This document shows positions 17,936 through 26,753 of a DNA stretch of 45,075 bases, in pieces; within the stretch, counting starts at the first letter, position 1; each line of letters begins with the position of its first letter. A program made the position numbers and the translations under genes. This DNA is from Phycisphaerae bacterium (GTDB taxonomy: Bacteria; Planctomycetota; Phycisphaerae; UBA1845; PWPN01): assembly GCA_030372985.1 (NCBI GenBank), contig JAUCQB010000123.1, forward strand, positions 1 to 45,075, written 5' to 3'. The notes under the pieces were generated by a model that saw nothing but the letters and a program-made list of their open reading frames with translations, had not been told where the DNA came from and searched no databases.

Positions 17936-18649
17936 ATGACCCCCGTCAGCAGAGTTTGCTCCCTTCTCGTCGGACTGGTCCCCGTGGCAACCATCCTGCC
18001 GGGCTGCCAGTCCCCTCAGCCTGTTCGCCCCAGCGAGTACCTGATTGTTGACCTCGTGGACGAGTTCGGCTTTGACCAGCCCAGCGATTCCTGGCAATTC
18101 ACAACCCCCGACGCCTGGCGCATTCAGTCCGACGGCCAAAGACGGTTCCTTCACCTTGCCCCCCTGCAGGCCGGCCCGGCCGGGCAACCGGATACCTGGG
18201 AATCCGCAATGCACCGCAAATACCGGTTCCGGAATTTCAGTCTTTCCACGTGGTTGAGGCTCGACAAGGCCCTCGACAAGCGTCCCTGCAACGCGTCCAT
18301 CATTTTCGGCTGGCAGAATGACCTGAATTGTCTGCGACTGGACCTGTCGGACCTTGCCGGCAAAGCAGACATCGCACTTGTCCAGGTGGCCGACGGCCGA
18401 GTGACCCGGCTGGCCGCCGCCGCTTTGTCTTCCAGGTCCGACTTCACGCGGAAGGAATGGCACCAGATCGGCATTCTCAGAAACCTCGATACCGCGACGG
18501 TGGACGTCTACATGGACGAGGCCGATAAGCCTGTGCTGCAAGCCAGGACGAACGCGAATGAATGGGGCCGAATCGGGCTGGCCTCGACCACCGGCGGCGC
18601 GTCCTTCGGACGAGTCATGATCAGCGGCGAGGCCTTACCCGACCAATGA
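17936..18649 (+). CDS. Lipoprotein with a LamG/DUF1080-like jelly-roll
   Basis: The ATG at 17936 follows GGAG. The 237-residue product has a clear lipoprotein signal, with the lipobox LPGC at ~20-23, so it is probably anchored by a lipidated Cys. The mature part is beta-rich with alternating strands (FRNFSLSTWLRLDKAL, NASIIFGWQNDLNCLRLDL, WHQIGILRNLDTATVDVYMD, GRIGLASTTGGASFGRVMIS). This is the pattern of concanavalin-like/LamG or 3-keto-disaccharide hydrolase (DUF1080) domains. No catalytic residues can be pointed to. It is convergent with the phage head cassette, 43 bases from its end. Confidence 0.7.
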   Translation: MTPVSRVCSLLVGLVPVATILPGCQSPQPVRPSEYLIVDLVDEFGFDQPSDSWQFTTPDAWRIQSDGQRRFLHLAPLQAGPAGQPDTWESAMHRKYRFRNFSLSTWLRLDKALDKRPCNASIIFGWQNDLNCLRLDLSDLAGKADIALVQVADGRVTRLAAAALSSRSDFTRKEWHQIGILRNLDTATVDVYMDEADKPVLQARTNANEWGRIGLASTTGGASFGRVMISGEALPDQ

Positions 18650-18692
18650 TGCCACGGCGAATCCGGAACGGGCGACCTCACCATCCTGTCGG

Positions 18693-19136
18693 TCACATGG
18701 CCTCCCACCCATCTCCTGTCAGCACCCGGCTTTCACCCACCGCATCCCCGGCCAGGCCAAGCCCACTGTTTGACGGCAACTCAAGCGTCGTCGGCAGCAC
18801 CACTTGTCCGCTGGCCGCTCGACTGAGCCACAACAGTGCCGCTTCGCACTGCAGGCGGGCATCTTCCGTCACCGGCGGTCGTCGCAGTCGCAACCGATAC
18901 TCGGCCAGATCCAGGGTCAGCCGCTTCAGCATCGCCGCGAGTCCCGGCTGCCCGCTGGCGTCAATCGGTACCGCGAAACGCCGGCCGAGATAACTGTCGA
19001 TTTCCGCCTCGGCCGCCAGCCTTGCTTCGGTAACCTTATCCTCGTCCGCCTGTCCTGACCCCGTGTCGTCGGTCAATTCGATGTAGGTCGCCGTCCCCAA
19101 CCGCTCTTCGATATCCGCATTGGTCGCGTAGGACAT
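18693..19136 (-). CDS. Mu gp36-like (DUF1320) phage head-tail connector protein
   Basis: The ATG at 19136 follows GAGGGAG. The product has 147 residues. It begins SYATNADIEERLG and carries ARLAAEAEIDSYLGRRFAVP and LDLAEYRLRLRRP, the pattern of the DUF1320/Mu gp36 family. That family is a small helical protein encoded just after the major head subunit and thought to act in the head-tail interface. It is the last gene of the four-gene head cassette (92 bases after gpT). No gp37-like or tail gene follows; the next gene is a convergent bacterial lipoprotein. Confidence 0.82.
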   Translation of the reverse strand: MSYATNADIEERLGTATYIELTDDTGSGQADEDKVTEARLAAEAEIDSYLGRRFAVPIDASGQPGLAAMLKRLTLDLAEYRLRLRRPPVTEDARLQCEAALLWLSRAASGQVVLPTTLELPSNSGLGLAGDAVGESRVLTGDGWEAM

Positions 19137-19228
19137 GAGACTCCCTCGTTCAAGGACGGGAGCGGAGGCAAGTTCAGCGTGCCAAGCCCGCATCGCCGCC
19201 CTCGCCCCTCGCCCCACGTCCCTCTTGG

Positions 19229-20143
19229 TCAGTTAAACACAACCCGAACCGCAAACTGCCAGTACCCGTAGATCATTCGATACCGTGCCCGCACGCCGAA
19301 GAACCACTTCTCTCGCTTGAAGCCCTCTTCGCTTTCCTCGGCCAGAGCACCGAACTCGATCGGCTCGCGATCCTGGAAAATGAAGGGCCGCACCACACCG
19401 TCGGTCTTGAGCAGGTAAAAGGTATCCGTCGCGGACAGACCCGGCAACGAGATGACTCTGGCAACCCCCGACAGAACATTCGAAGTCTGCCCGATCATCG
19501 CCGCGTTGACCGTCTCGAGAGCCGCGTACAGCATGGAAGGCGGAACGACACAGACAAGACCCTCGGGACTCAGCGCCATCGGCTCGCCCTGATCGTCCTT
19601 GAACGACAGGAGCCGACCGATCGCTTGCTTGAAGGCCCCTCGCATCTCTTCGCCGGACGGGTCGCTGGGCACAGAGGCGTCGCATGCGATGTCGTTGTCT
19701 TGCGTGCCCGACTGTCCTGATACGTGCGAATGACTGAAAAAGGGCACGCCGTCATAGCTGTTGAAACCGGCCGTGCCTCCGTTGACCAGAAGCTGTCCAA
19801 GAAGGTAGTCCTTATGCGTGGCCGCCCGCTGGGCCAGCTCGCCAATCCGGATCCGGATCTGACCGGTCTGGTCGTCGGCGATTTCGTCGCGATCGACCTC
19901 GATCGTCGCCTCATATTTGAGGTTCTCGACCGAGTAGCTCTCGGTCCGCAGCCCCCTCGCCAGCCGACCGGTACCCCATTCGCGCATCCGTGGCACCGTT
20001 CCCAGCCAGCGGTACGTCTCCGAGTCCAGCGTCGACGGAATACGAGTCGACAGGTCCTGGTAATAGGTCTTCACCTTCCCCATACGATCAAGGAACTCAC
20101 TTCGAAGCCCTCTGGTTAACAATCCGGTGTTGATCACCGCCAT
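19229..20143 (-). CDS. Mu-like major head (capsid) protein, gpT family
   Basis: The ATG at 20143 follows AAGGAAA. The product has 304 residues, the normal size for the family. Key stretches are NTGLLTRGLRSEFLDRM at the N-terminus, RLARGLRTESYSVENLKYEA, VDRDEIADDQTGQIRIRIGE, HKDYLLGQLLVNGGT, YDGVPFFSHSH and the C-terminal REKWFFGVRARYRMIYGYW. These match the Mu-like prophage major head subunit gpT, which assembles the HK97-fold shell. The frame is intact. It lies between the cement-like protein (47 bases upstream) and gp36. Confidence 0.9.
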   Translation of the reverse strand: MAVINTGLLTRGLRSEFLDRMGKVKTYYQDLSTRIPSTLDSETYRWLGTVPRMREWGTGRLARGLRTESYSVENLKYEATIEVDRDEIADDQTGQIRIRIGELAQRAATHKDYLLGQLLVNGGTAGFNSYDGVPFFSHSHVSGQSGTQDNDIACDASVPSDPSGEEMRGAFKQAIGRLLSFKDDQGEPMALSPEGLVCVVPPSMLYAALETVNAAMIGQTSNVLSGVARVISLPGLSATDTFYLLKTDGVVRPFIFQDREPIEFGALAEESEEGFKREKWFFGVRARYRMIYGYWQFAVRVVFN

Positions 20144-20190
20144 GGTTGTTTCCTTTCAGTCTAATGAACACCCTTCAAAGCCATTGATCC

Positions 20191-20958
20191 TCATGCAATC
20201 CGCTTGGACACCACCGACCAGGCCTTGGCCCCAATGCACACCAGCGTCATGGAGTCGTAAATGGCATCCATCTCGGCATTGCTGGCACCGCCGTCGATGG
20301 TCCCGCTCGCTTCCGGCAACACCGTGATGGCGCCCGTCGCCCCCGCAACCTTGATCAGCGTCACCCACTTGCCGACGTCGCCTGCCGTCACCGCAGGCAA
20401 CTGTACGCTGCGAGCCGAGGTCCCGTTGTTGACGGCCACGACCCCGCCAAGTTCCGAGGCCGCCAGGCTGACGTTGCCGCCGGTGGCATCCTTGGTGACA
20501 AACGCATGCCGTAACCCGGCGCTGACCAACTCGCTGGTCATCGTGCCCCCCGCCAGCGGCGTCGGCGTGGTCTGGATCCGCAACACAATCCGGTTCGCCG
20601 AAGTCACGTCGATCTGATGCCCGACGAAGCTGTTGCCGGCCGCGGTCGTCGTCAGCGTACCGTCGTCAGAGGCGAAAACCGCCGCCCGGTTGTTGGTCCG
20701 AGAGGCGGATGTCAACGCGTGTTCGAAATCGCCGGTGGTGAAGACCCGCACCATCACCGCGCCGTCACCACCGGCCGAGTTGTCGGCCTCCTCGTAGGCG
20801 ATACCGGCAAACGGGTCTCCCGCCGTCAAGGCTCTCGCGTACCCGCCGCTGAGGCCCACGAATCCGCCCTTGAAGATGTGAGCGCCACCCTTGACGGGCA
20901 GCGATCTCAGTTCCTGGTCCACGTATCTGTCCACGTCCCGATTGGCTGTAAGCGCCAT
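20191..20958 (-). CDS. Phage capsid cement/decoration-like protein
   Basis: The ATG at 20958 has a strong GGAGGA site. The product has 255 residues. The N-terminal half (NRDVDRYVDQELRSLPVKGG, HIFKGGFVGLSGGYARALTAGDPFAGIAYEEAD) resembles DUF2190-type or other capsid cement proteins, and position next to the major head gene fits. The C-terminal half (SVQLPAVTAGDVGKWVTLIKV, VLPEASGTIDGG) is a beta domain seen in phage surface proteins. The assignment is by pattern and context and is less sure than for gpT. Confidence 0.7.
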   Translation of the reverse strand: MALTANRDVDRYVDQELRSLPVKGGAHIFKGGFVGLSGGYARALTAGDPFAGIAYEEADNSAGGDGAVMVRVFTTGDFEHALTSASRTNNRAAVFASDDGTLTTTAAGNSFVGHQIDVTSANRIVLRIQTTPTPLAGGTMTSELVSAGLRHAFVTKDATGGNVSLAASELGGVVAVNNGTSARSVQLPAVTAGDVGKWVTLIKVAGATGAITVLPEASGTIDGGASNAEMDAIYDSMTLVCIGAKAWSVVSKRIA

Positions 20959-20983
20959 GTTGTCCTCCTTCCTCCCCGCTAAC

Positions 20984-21008
20984 GGCGGCCGAAGATTCCT
21001 CGGCCGCC
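20984..21008 (-). other. Intercistronic hairpin in the phage head cassette
   Basis: A perfect 9-bp stem (GGCGGCCGA with TCGGCCGCC, 7-base loop) lies between the protease stop and the cement gene's ribosome-binding site. No T-run follows on the coding strand. It could stabilise mRNA ends or partly terminate and so set the protease-to-capsid ratio; this is inference. Confidence 0.5.
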
Positions 21009-21030
21009 TGCCAGGTCAGGTTATCTCACC

Positions 21031-22047
21031 TCAATCCTCACTCCACTCGATCCCCGCATCACGCAGGGCACCACGAATCCATGCCTGTTCGCTGGTGATC
21101 AAGGCCAATTCCGGTTGCGAACGAAACTCGGCCCGCGCCGAGGCAATCAAGGCCAACCTCCGCTGATTGGCAGGGTCTTCGCCTGCCGGAGGACTGATCC
21201 GACCAGGAGAAACCAGCACCGGCGCCGTTCTCAGCCATTCATCAAAGGCCGCCGGGTCCTTCATCGCCAGCCCCAAGGCCCACTGCCGCTGCGCTCCCGT
21301 CAGCTTGCCTGCCCGCATGGCCTCGACCACTCTCTCCTCCGCCTCACGCCGGACGGACTCCGCCGCCAGCGAGGCCAACCTCGCCTCGGCGGCGATCAGG
21401 ATCTCCCTGGACTCGCTGTCCGCCGGGAGCCCCAGTCGACGTCGAAGTGCCTCGGTCTCCAAACTCAAGCTCCCGGTCGAGGAACGCCCGTCCCTCGCCT
21501 CCTCCGCGGGCAAAGCCTCGCTATTGACAATGGCCTTCATCCCCACGATCGCCGGTTTGTTGGTCAGAGCCGCCGAGTGCAGTGCGACCATTCGCCGGTC
21601 ACTCTTCCGCACCAGCACCACCGGCGACAGATATCGGTACTCCTTCGCCGACAGCCTCTTGCGAGCCGCCTCAGTCCACTCCACCTCGGCGAAAAGGCCG
21701 GGCTCCTCGACGGCTTCTCCGGGTTCGACCACACGCAATGCGCGAATCCACCCCGCCGCCGGTGCCTGCCCACTGGGCGATGCGTATTCCCCGCCAAGGC
21801 TCTGGTGCTCATAGTCCACCGGAATGTCCGTGCCGTGAGCACGAAACGCTTCGATCACCAGCCTCGCCGATTCACCGTCAACCAGGAACGTTCCCTTCGC
21901 GCTTCTCACCTCGCCCCACGGCGCCACCAGCACGAGCGATGGCGGCCCCTGCCCCTGCGGCAAGGCCGAGTGAATCAGAACGCGCTCGCCGAGATCGTCC
22001 GACGGCATCTCCGCGGTACCCACCGGCTTTTCCCTGACATCAGCCAT
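21031..22047 (-). CDS. Mu gpI-like phage protease/scaffold protein
   Basis: The ATG at 22047 follows GGAGGTG, which sets the start against a longer frame. The product has 338 residues. The N-terminal ~170 residues match the Mu protein I family: DIPVDYEHQSL with His81, YRYLSPVVLV, and MVALHSAALTNKPAIVGM with Ser158. The C-terminal half is helical, Glu/Ala/Arg-rich and likely the scaffold part, which such proteases cleave during head maturation. It is the first gene of the cassette and is followed 72 bases later by the cement protein. Confidence 0.85.
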   Translation of the reverse strand: MADVREKPVGTAEMPSDDLGERVLIHSALPQGQGPPSLVLVAPWGEVRSAKGTFLVDGESARLVIEAFRAHGTDIPVDYEHQSLGGEYASPSGQAPAAGWIRALRVVEPGEAVEEPGLFAEVEWTEAARKRLSAKEYRYLSPVVLVRKSDRRMVALHSAALTNKPAIVGMKAIVNSEALPAEEARDGRSSTGSLSLETEALRRRLGLPADSESREILIAAEARLASLAAESVRREAEERVVEAMRAGKLTGAQRQWALGLAMKDPAAFDEWLRTAPVLVSPGRISPPAGEDPANQRRLALIASARAEFRSQPELALITSEQAWIRGALRDAGIEWSED

Positions 22048-22361
22048 ATGCACCTCCATCCTGCAAACCGCTCCGCCCGGTCTTCCCGTGCCGTCCGGGC
22101 CGACGGCCGGCCGGCTCTCCCGGCCTGATGCGCGTAGATCACTCCTCCTGCTCCGGAAACCGCCGGACAAACGGAGCACAAGCGATCGGATCAATGTGAC
22201 AAAAGAGCAACCGAAGGTGATCAGTGCATCAAACGATGGGGGATGGCGGCCGGGTGTTTCAGCCGTCCGACGTCCGACGCGGAAGTCGGCCGCCACAAGC
22301 GAACCTGAATGGCACTAAAGACGAGACGGGACGTCAAACATCCGCGATCTGCGGTGACCGA
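22048..22361. other. Gene-free stretch between kinase and phage cassette
   Basis: About 314 bases separate the hybrid kinase stop from the protease start, and both genes are on the minus strand. No terminator or convincing promoter was found. No terminase, portal or integrase remnant can be recognised, and no tRNA or attachment site is visible. Confidence 0.45.
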
Positions 22362-25300
22362 TCAGCACGAGTCTTGCTTTGCCGCGGAGCCTTGGGGGAG
22401 ACTCGACTCGACGTATTCCTGCAATCGCTTCAGGTGCGTATCCAGGACGGCAAAGGCCTTGTCGATCTCGGTGAAATCCTCTCGCTTGGCCATGCCTTCG
22501 ATCTGCTCGGCCGCCCGACGGGTGGATTCGGCGCAGACGTTCGCGGCTGATCCCTTCAGCCCGTGCGCAACCAGCCGGAGCCGCGAGGTGTCCTTGGAGG
22601 CGATGGCCGTCTCCAGATCCTGTCGAATCTGCGGTATGGTCTGCACGAAGAGCCCCAGAACCTCTTCAAACAACTCGCGCTCACCACCCAGATTCTCCAT
22701 CGCCTTGTCGAAATCCACGGGGCACCCCTGCGTCAACTCCGGCACCGCCGCCGCTTCCTTCTTGGTACGGTCATCGTCCATGTTGTCCTCACTGGGCCGG
22801 GATCCGCCGCAAGGCGTCTTCCGCAGCAGATCGCGCAGCCGTGCAATGTCCACCGGCTTGGAAAGGTAGTCATCCATGCCCGCCGCCAGGCACTTCTCGC
22901 GATCACCCTTCATCGCATTGGCGGTCATGGCCACAATCGGAGTATGGCCGCCCGTTTCCCGTTCTCGCTCCCGGATGGCCGCCGTGGCCTCGAAACCGCC
23001 CATCACCGGCATTTGAACGTCCATCAGAACCAGGTCGAACGCGTGTGCCCCCTCGCGCGCCAGAATGTCGAGGGCCTCCTGCCCGTTGTTCGCCACGGCC
23101 AGCGGGCAACCGAATTTCTCAAGAATACGCACCGCGAGCCTCTGATTGACCGCGTTGTCCTCGACCAGCAGGACCCGCGGCTTGCGTTCGGCTTCGCGGG
23201 GTTCCTCCGGTGTACGCTCCTTCACCGCCCCGCTCGAAGTGAACATGCCCAGCGCGTTCATGATCGCATCCATCAGTTCCGAGCACTTGATGGGCTTGGT
23301 CAGGTACCCCGAGATACCCAGTTCCCGGCAGCGCGCCGTGTCTTCCCGCTGATTGATCGAGGACAGCATCAGGATCGTCGAACCAGCCAGAGCCGGGTCC
23401 TGCTTGACACGCTGGGCCAGCTCGAAGCCGTCCATCTCCGGCATCATGGCATCCAGCAGAATCAGGCGGAACGGCCGGCCGGCAACCCGGGCCTCGTGCA
23501 GAGACTTCAACGCCGCCGCACCCCCCTCCACCGACGTCGGCCTCATCTTCCAGCGATCCAGAGTCCTCTCGAGCATGCGGCGGTTGGTCGCATTGTCGTC
23601 AACAATCAGGGTGGCCAGGTTCTCCAGGCTCGAGACGGGACCTGTGTCAAACTCGCAGGTCGGCGCGCCGGGTTGCCGGAACTCCGCTACGAAGTGAAAC
23701 GTGCTGCCTGTGCCGGGCTCACTTTCAACCCAGATGCGGCCGTTCATCAGCTCGACGAGTTTCGCGGACACCGCCAGCCCCAGCCCGGTCCCCCCGTATT
23801 TCCGCGTGGTCGAGCCGTCCGCCTGCGCAAACGCATCGAACACCATTTGCTGCTTTTCGCGGGGAATCCCAATCCCTGTGTCCGCCACTGAGAAATGCAG
23901 CAGGACCCGGTCCGTGGACTGTGCCGACGGGGCCTCAACCTTTCTTCCCGACGTCGGCCCGAAGCCGATGGGCAATTGCGCCGGATCCCACACGTCGCAA
24001 CGAAGCACGATTTCGCCGCGATCGGTGAACTTGATCGCATTGCCCAGAAGATTGACGACCACCTGCCTGAGACGCCCAGGGTCACCCAGGACCATGCCGG
24101 GCACCTCTGGAGCGACATCGCACACCAGCTCGAGGCCCTTTCGGTGAGCCGCCAGCCCGTGAGCCTTGGCCGTGTCGCTCAGGCTGTCACGCAGATCGAA
24201 GACGACGTGATCGAGGTCCATCCTGCCGGCCTCGACCTTCGAGAAGTCCAGAATATCATTGATCACCGCCAGCAATGAATCCGCCGATTCCTTGACGATC
24301 TGCAGCGATTCCTTCTGATCAGGCGTCAGATCGGTGTCCAGCACCAGCTCCGTCATGCCGATGATGGCGTTCATCGGCGTACGAATCTCGTGACTGACGT
24401 TCGCCAGGAATTCGCTCTTGGCCCGACTGGCGGCCTCCGCGGCGACGCGCGCCCGTTCGAGATCGTCAACCATGTTGAGAGAGGCAAGCCGCGCTTCCTC
24501 AAGCTGCCTGGCGCGTTCGGTGACCTCGCGGTTGGACCGCTCCAGTTCCTCCCGAGCGCGGACCATGTCGGTGACATTGGTGATGCTCAGCAAAACGCCG
24601 GCGTAGGCGTCATTGTCGTACAAAGGCTGAAGCCGCAGAACAATGTCCTGGTCGTTGACCCGCCGCTGCATCGTGACCGGCCGGCTGTTGATCTGACGGC
24701 GAAAACCATTCAGAATGCTCCTGATTCCTGCGACGAACGACCCGCCGCGAAAATCCCAGAGCGACCGCCCGACGATCTCTTCCCGGCTTGACCCGACAAA
24801 CTCCGCAAAACCGGGATTGACCTCGATGATCCGATCGTCTGCCTCGGCAAAAACCACGCCCTCATCGATATTCGCCAGAATCGTGCTCAGCTTCGCCGCC
24901 TCGATCCTCGCCGCCGCTTCCGCTTTGCGGTGCCCGGTCACGTCCTCGAAGGCAACACCCAGGCGATTCCCGGGAATCGAGAAGGCCCGCAACCGAAACA
25001 CGCCCCCGTAGGCTTCGTTCCGGTATTCCAGGTTTTCGGCTTCGAAGGGCTCGCCCGTCCGCACCACCTTCAGAAGCGCCTCGCGAAGGGTGGCTTCCTG
25101 CGGTCCTCGCCACAACTCGCTGAAATCCTTTCCCAGACACTCGTCCGTGCGAATCCCCGTGAGCCGCTGAGCTTCGGGGTTTCCGTCAAGAAGAACCAGT
25201 TCGTCCGGAGGATGGTATTCGTATATGAACAGCCCCGACGGAATCGCGCTCATGATGTCCGCCGCCATGCGCAATGAGCGCCGAACCGATTCTTCCGCAC

Positions 25301-26723
25301 GTTTGCGCTCGGTGACGTCGCGGACAATTGCGAGAAAAACCGGCCGCCCCGCCATGGACAAGGCCTTCAGCCAGATCTCCGCGTCAACCGTCTTCCCGTT
25401 CCTTCGCTTGAGCATCCACTGGCAGAATTGCGGCGTGCCGCCAAGGGTGGCCTGCATGTGCTCTTGGACCGCCTCGGCGCTGAGTCGACCGTCTTGCTGC
25501 CTGGTTGGCGACAAGTCCTCGGGCGACCTGCCGATCAGTTCTTGACGCGAACAACCGAACAACCTGCAGGCCTGAGCATTGCAGTCAACCACGACGTCCG
25601 TCAGGAGCAGAATGCCGTCCACCGAGCCGTCAAACAACAGCCGGTATTTGCTCTCGCTCTCGCGGAGTTCCGCGTTGATCTGTTCCGCAACGGCCAACGC
25701 CTTCCTGGCGGTTGAGCTGTTCCAGAGGGCGGCAAACATCAACACGCCTGCGGTCGCGCCGATCAGGAGCACGACCACGCCGATGGCCCGGCTCCAGGGA
25801 GACGGAAACCCCGCGAGGCTCGATGCACGCAACGTGAATACCGAATTACCGGCTTTAAGCTCTTTATACGTCTCAAATGTGTTATGGCCCTCAGTGCGCG
25901 GCGCGGCCGGGTCACCCTGCGAAGCGTAGATCATCGTGTCGCTCGAGGCGTTGATTCCTTCGAAAACGTCGATGCTCAGTCCGGCGAAGGAGCACTGGGC
26001 CCCAAGCCCCCGCGTCAGCCCCTCCGCTCCGAGGCGTACGCACACCCAGCCGATCAACTGCCGACGGGACTTCGCATCCGTCACCTGGGCCGAATTCACC
26101 CGGTACGCAGCCTTGAGCATTCGGTATTCGACGGACTCGCTTGCCGATCGTTCGACCCGGCGTCCGATGCCGCCTTCAACCTCACCCGTGTAACGGGCCC
26201 GTTCGGCCGCCGCCCTCCAGACCGGGTTATGGCCGATGTCCAGACCCAACTCGGTCGCGTTCACTTCGAGCGGAAAGACGTATCGAACCGGCATGTACGT
26301 CGCTCTGTCGCCGGGGGGATGCAGGTCGAATCCGGCATCGCCCTCCGCCCGACGCCCCTGGATATAGTCACCCAGCTTCTCGCGAGGCACCTGCTCAACG
26401 AAGCACAACGACTCGATCACCTTGTTCTCGTCGCCGGTCAGAGCGCTCGCCGCGAAATGCTGCCATCCCGGCAGATCGACCTGGCCGCTCGACTCGAAGA
26501 AACCGCAGACCGACCGGGCCGTGTACTCGCATTGCCGGAGTCGTTCCTGCAGCACCCACCGGACCCGCTCCACCTCCGCGTCAAAGCGAACCTGATCCTT
26601 CAGACGCATCTGCTCCAACGCGATGGAACGGGCGAACAACGTCATGACCACGGTGCACGCCAGAACCGTCCACGACGGCCAGCGATCGCGAACGGACAGG
26701 ATGTTGCCCAACCGTCTGCCCAT
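22362..26723 (-). CDS. CHASE-PAS hybrid sensor histidine kinase with two receivers and HPt
   Basis: The start is the ATG at 26723, preceded by CAGGG. The 1453-residue protein has a membrane segment ~20-36, a CHASE-like periplasmic sensor ~45-305, and a second membrane segment ~313-335. Three PAS-type domains follow (~355-475, ~483-600, ~608-722), then a coiled coil, HisKA with phospho-His778 in [11 protein letters not shown], and HATPase ([23 protein letters not shown]). The C-terminus holds two receivers, with Asp1091 in LLDAMMP and Asp1235 in LMDVQMP, and an HPt domain with His1387 in [12 protein letters not shown]. All phosphorelay residues are intact. No DNA-binding output is in the protein. 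It starts 30 bases after the HAMP-PAS sensor gene, so the two are probably one operon and one pathway. Confidence 0.92.
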   Translation of the reverse strand: MGRRLGNILSVRDRWPSWTVLACTVVMTLFARSIALEQMRLKDQVRFDAEVERVRWVLQERLRQCEYTARSVCGFFESSGQVDLPGWQHFAASALTGDENKVIESLCFVEQVPREKLGDYIQGRRAEGDAGFDLHPPGDRATYMPVRYVFPLEVNATELGLDIGHNPVWRAAAERARYTGEVEGGIGRRVERSASESVEYRMLKAAYRVNSAQVTDAKSRRQLIGWVCVRLGAEGLTRGLGAQCSFAGLSIDVFEGINASSDTMIYASQGDPAAPRTEGHNTFETYKELKAGNSVFTLRASSLAGFPSPWSRAIGVVVLLIGATAGVLMFAALWNSSTARKALAVAEQINAELRESESKYRLLFDGSVDGILLLTDVVVDCNAQACRLFGCSRQELIGRSPEDLSPTRQQDGRLSAEAVQEHMQATLGGTPQFCQWMLKRRNGKTVDAEIWLKALSMAGRPVFLAIVRDVTERKRAEESVRRSLRMAADIMSAIPSGLFIYEYHPPDELVLLDGNPEAQRLTGIRTDECLGKDFSELWRGPQEATLREALLKVVRTGEPFEAENLEYRNEAYGGVFRLRAFSIPGNRLGVAFEDVTGHRKAEAAARIEAAKLSTILANIDEGVVFAEADDRIIEVNPGFAEFVGSSREEIVGRSLWDFRGGSFVAGIRSILNGFRRQINSRPVTMQRRVNDQDIVLRLQPLYDNDAYAGVLLSITNVTDMVRAREELERSNREVTERARQLEEARLASLNMVDDLERARVAAEAASRAKSEFLANVSHEIRTPMNAIIGMTELVLDTDLTPDQKESLQIVKESADSLLAVINDILDFSKVEAGRMDLDHVVFDLRDSLSDTAKAHGLAAHRKGLELVCDVAPEVPGMVLGDPGRLRQVVVNLLGNAIKFTDRGEIVLRCDVWDPAQLPIGFGPTSGRKVEAPSAQSTDRVLLHFSVADTGIGIPREKQQMVFDAFAQADGSTTRKYGGTGLGLAVSAKLVELMNGRIWVESEPGTGSTFHFVAEFRQPGAPTCEFDTGPVSSLENLATLIVDDNATNRRMLERTLDRWKMRPTSVEGGAAALKSLHEARVAGRPFRLILLDAMMPEMDGFELAQRVKQDPALAGSTILMLSSINQREDTARCRELGISGYLTKPIKCSELMDAIMNALGMFTSSGAVKERTPEEPREAERKPRVLLVEDNAVNQRLAVRILEKFGCPLAVANNGQEALDILAREGAHAFDLVLMDVQMPVMGGFEATAAIRERERETGGHTPIVAMTANAMKGDREKCLAAGMDDYLSKPVDIARLRDLLRKTPCGGSRPSEDNMDDDRTKKEAAAVPELTQGCPVDFDKAMENLGGERELFEEVLGLFVQTIPQIRQDLETAIASKDTSRLRLVAHGLKGSAANVCAESTRRAAEQIEGMAKREDFTEIDKAFAVLDTHLKRLQEYVESSLPQGSAAKQDSC

Positions 26724-26753
26724 CAAGAATCCCTGAAGGGGCCCGCGGCCCCG

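Noticed and set aside
18693..22047. Complete prophage
   Set aside because: Only four head genes exist; no integrase, terminase, portal, tail, lysis or attachment sites were found in the flanks.
22563..23891. 442-residue open frame on the plus strand
   Set aside because: It is a mirror frame of the hybrid histidine kinase; high GC keeps it open and its sequence is Arg/His/Pro-rich without motifs.
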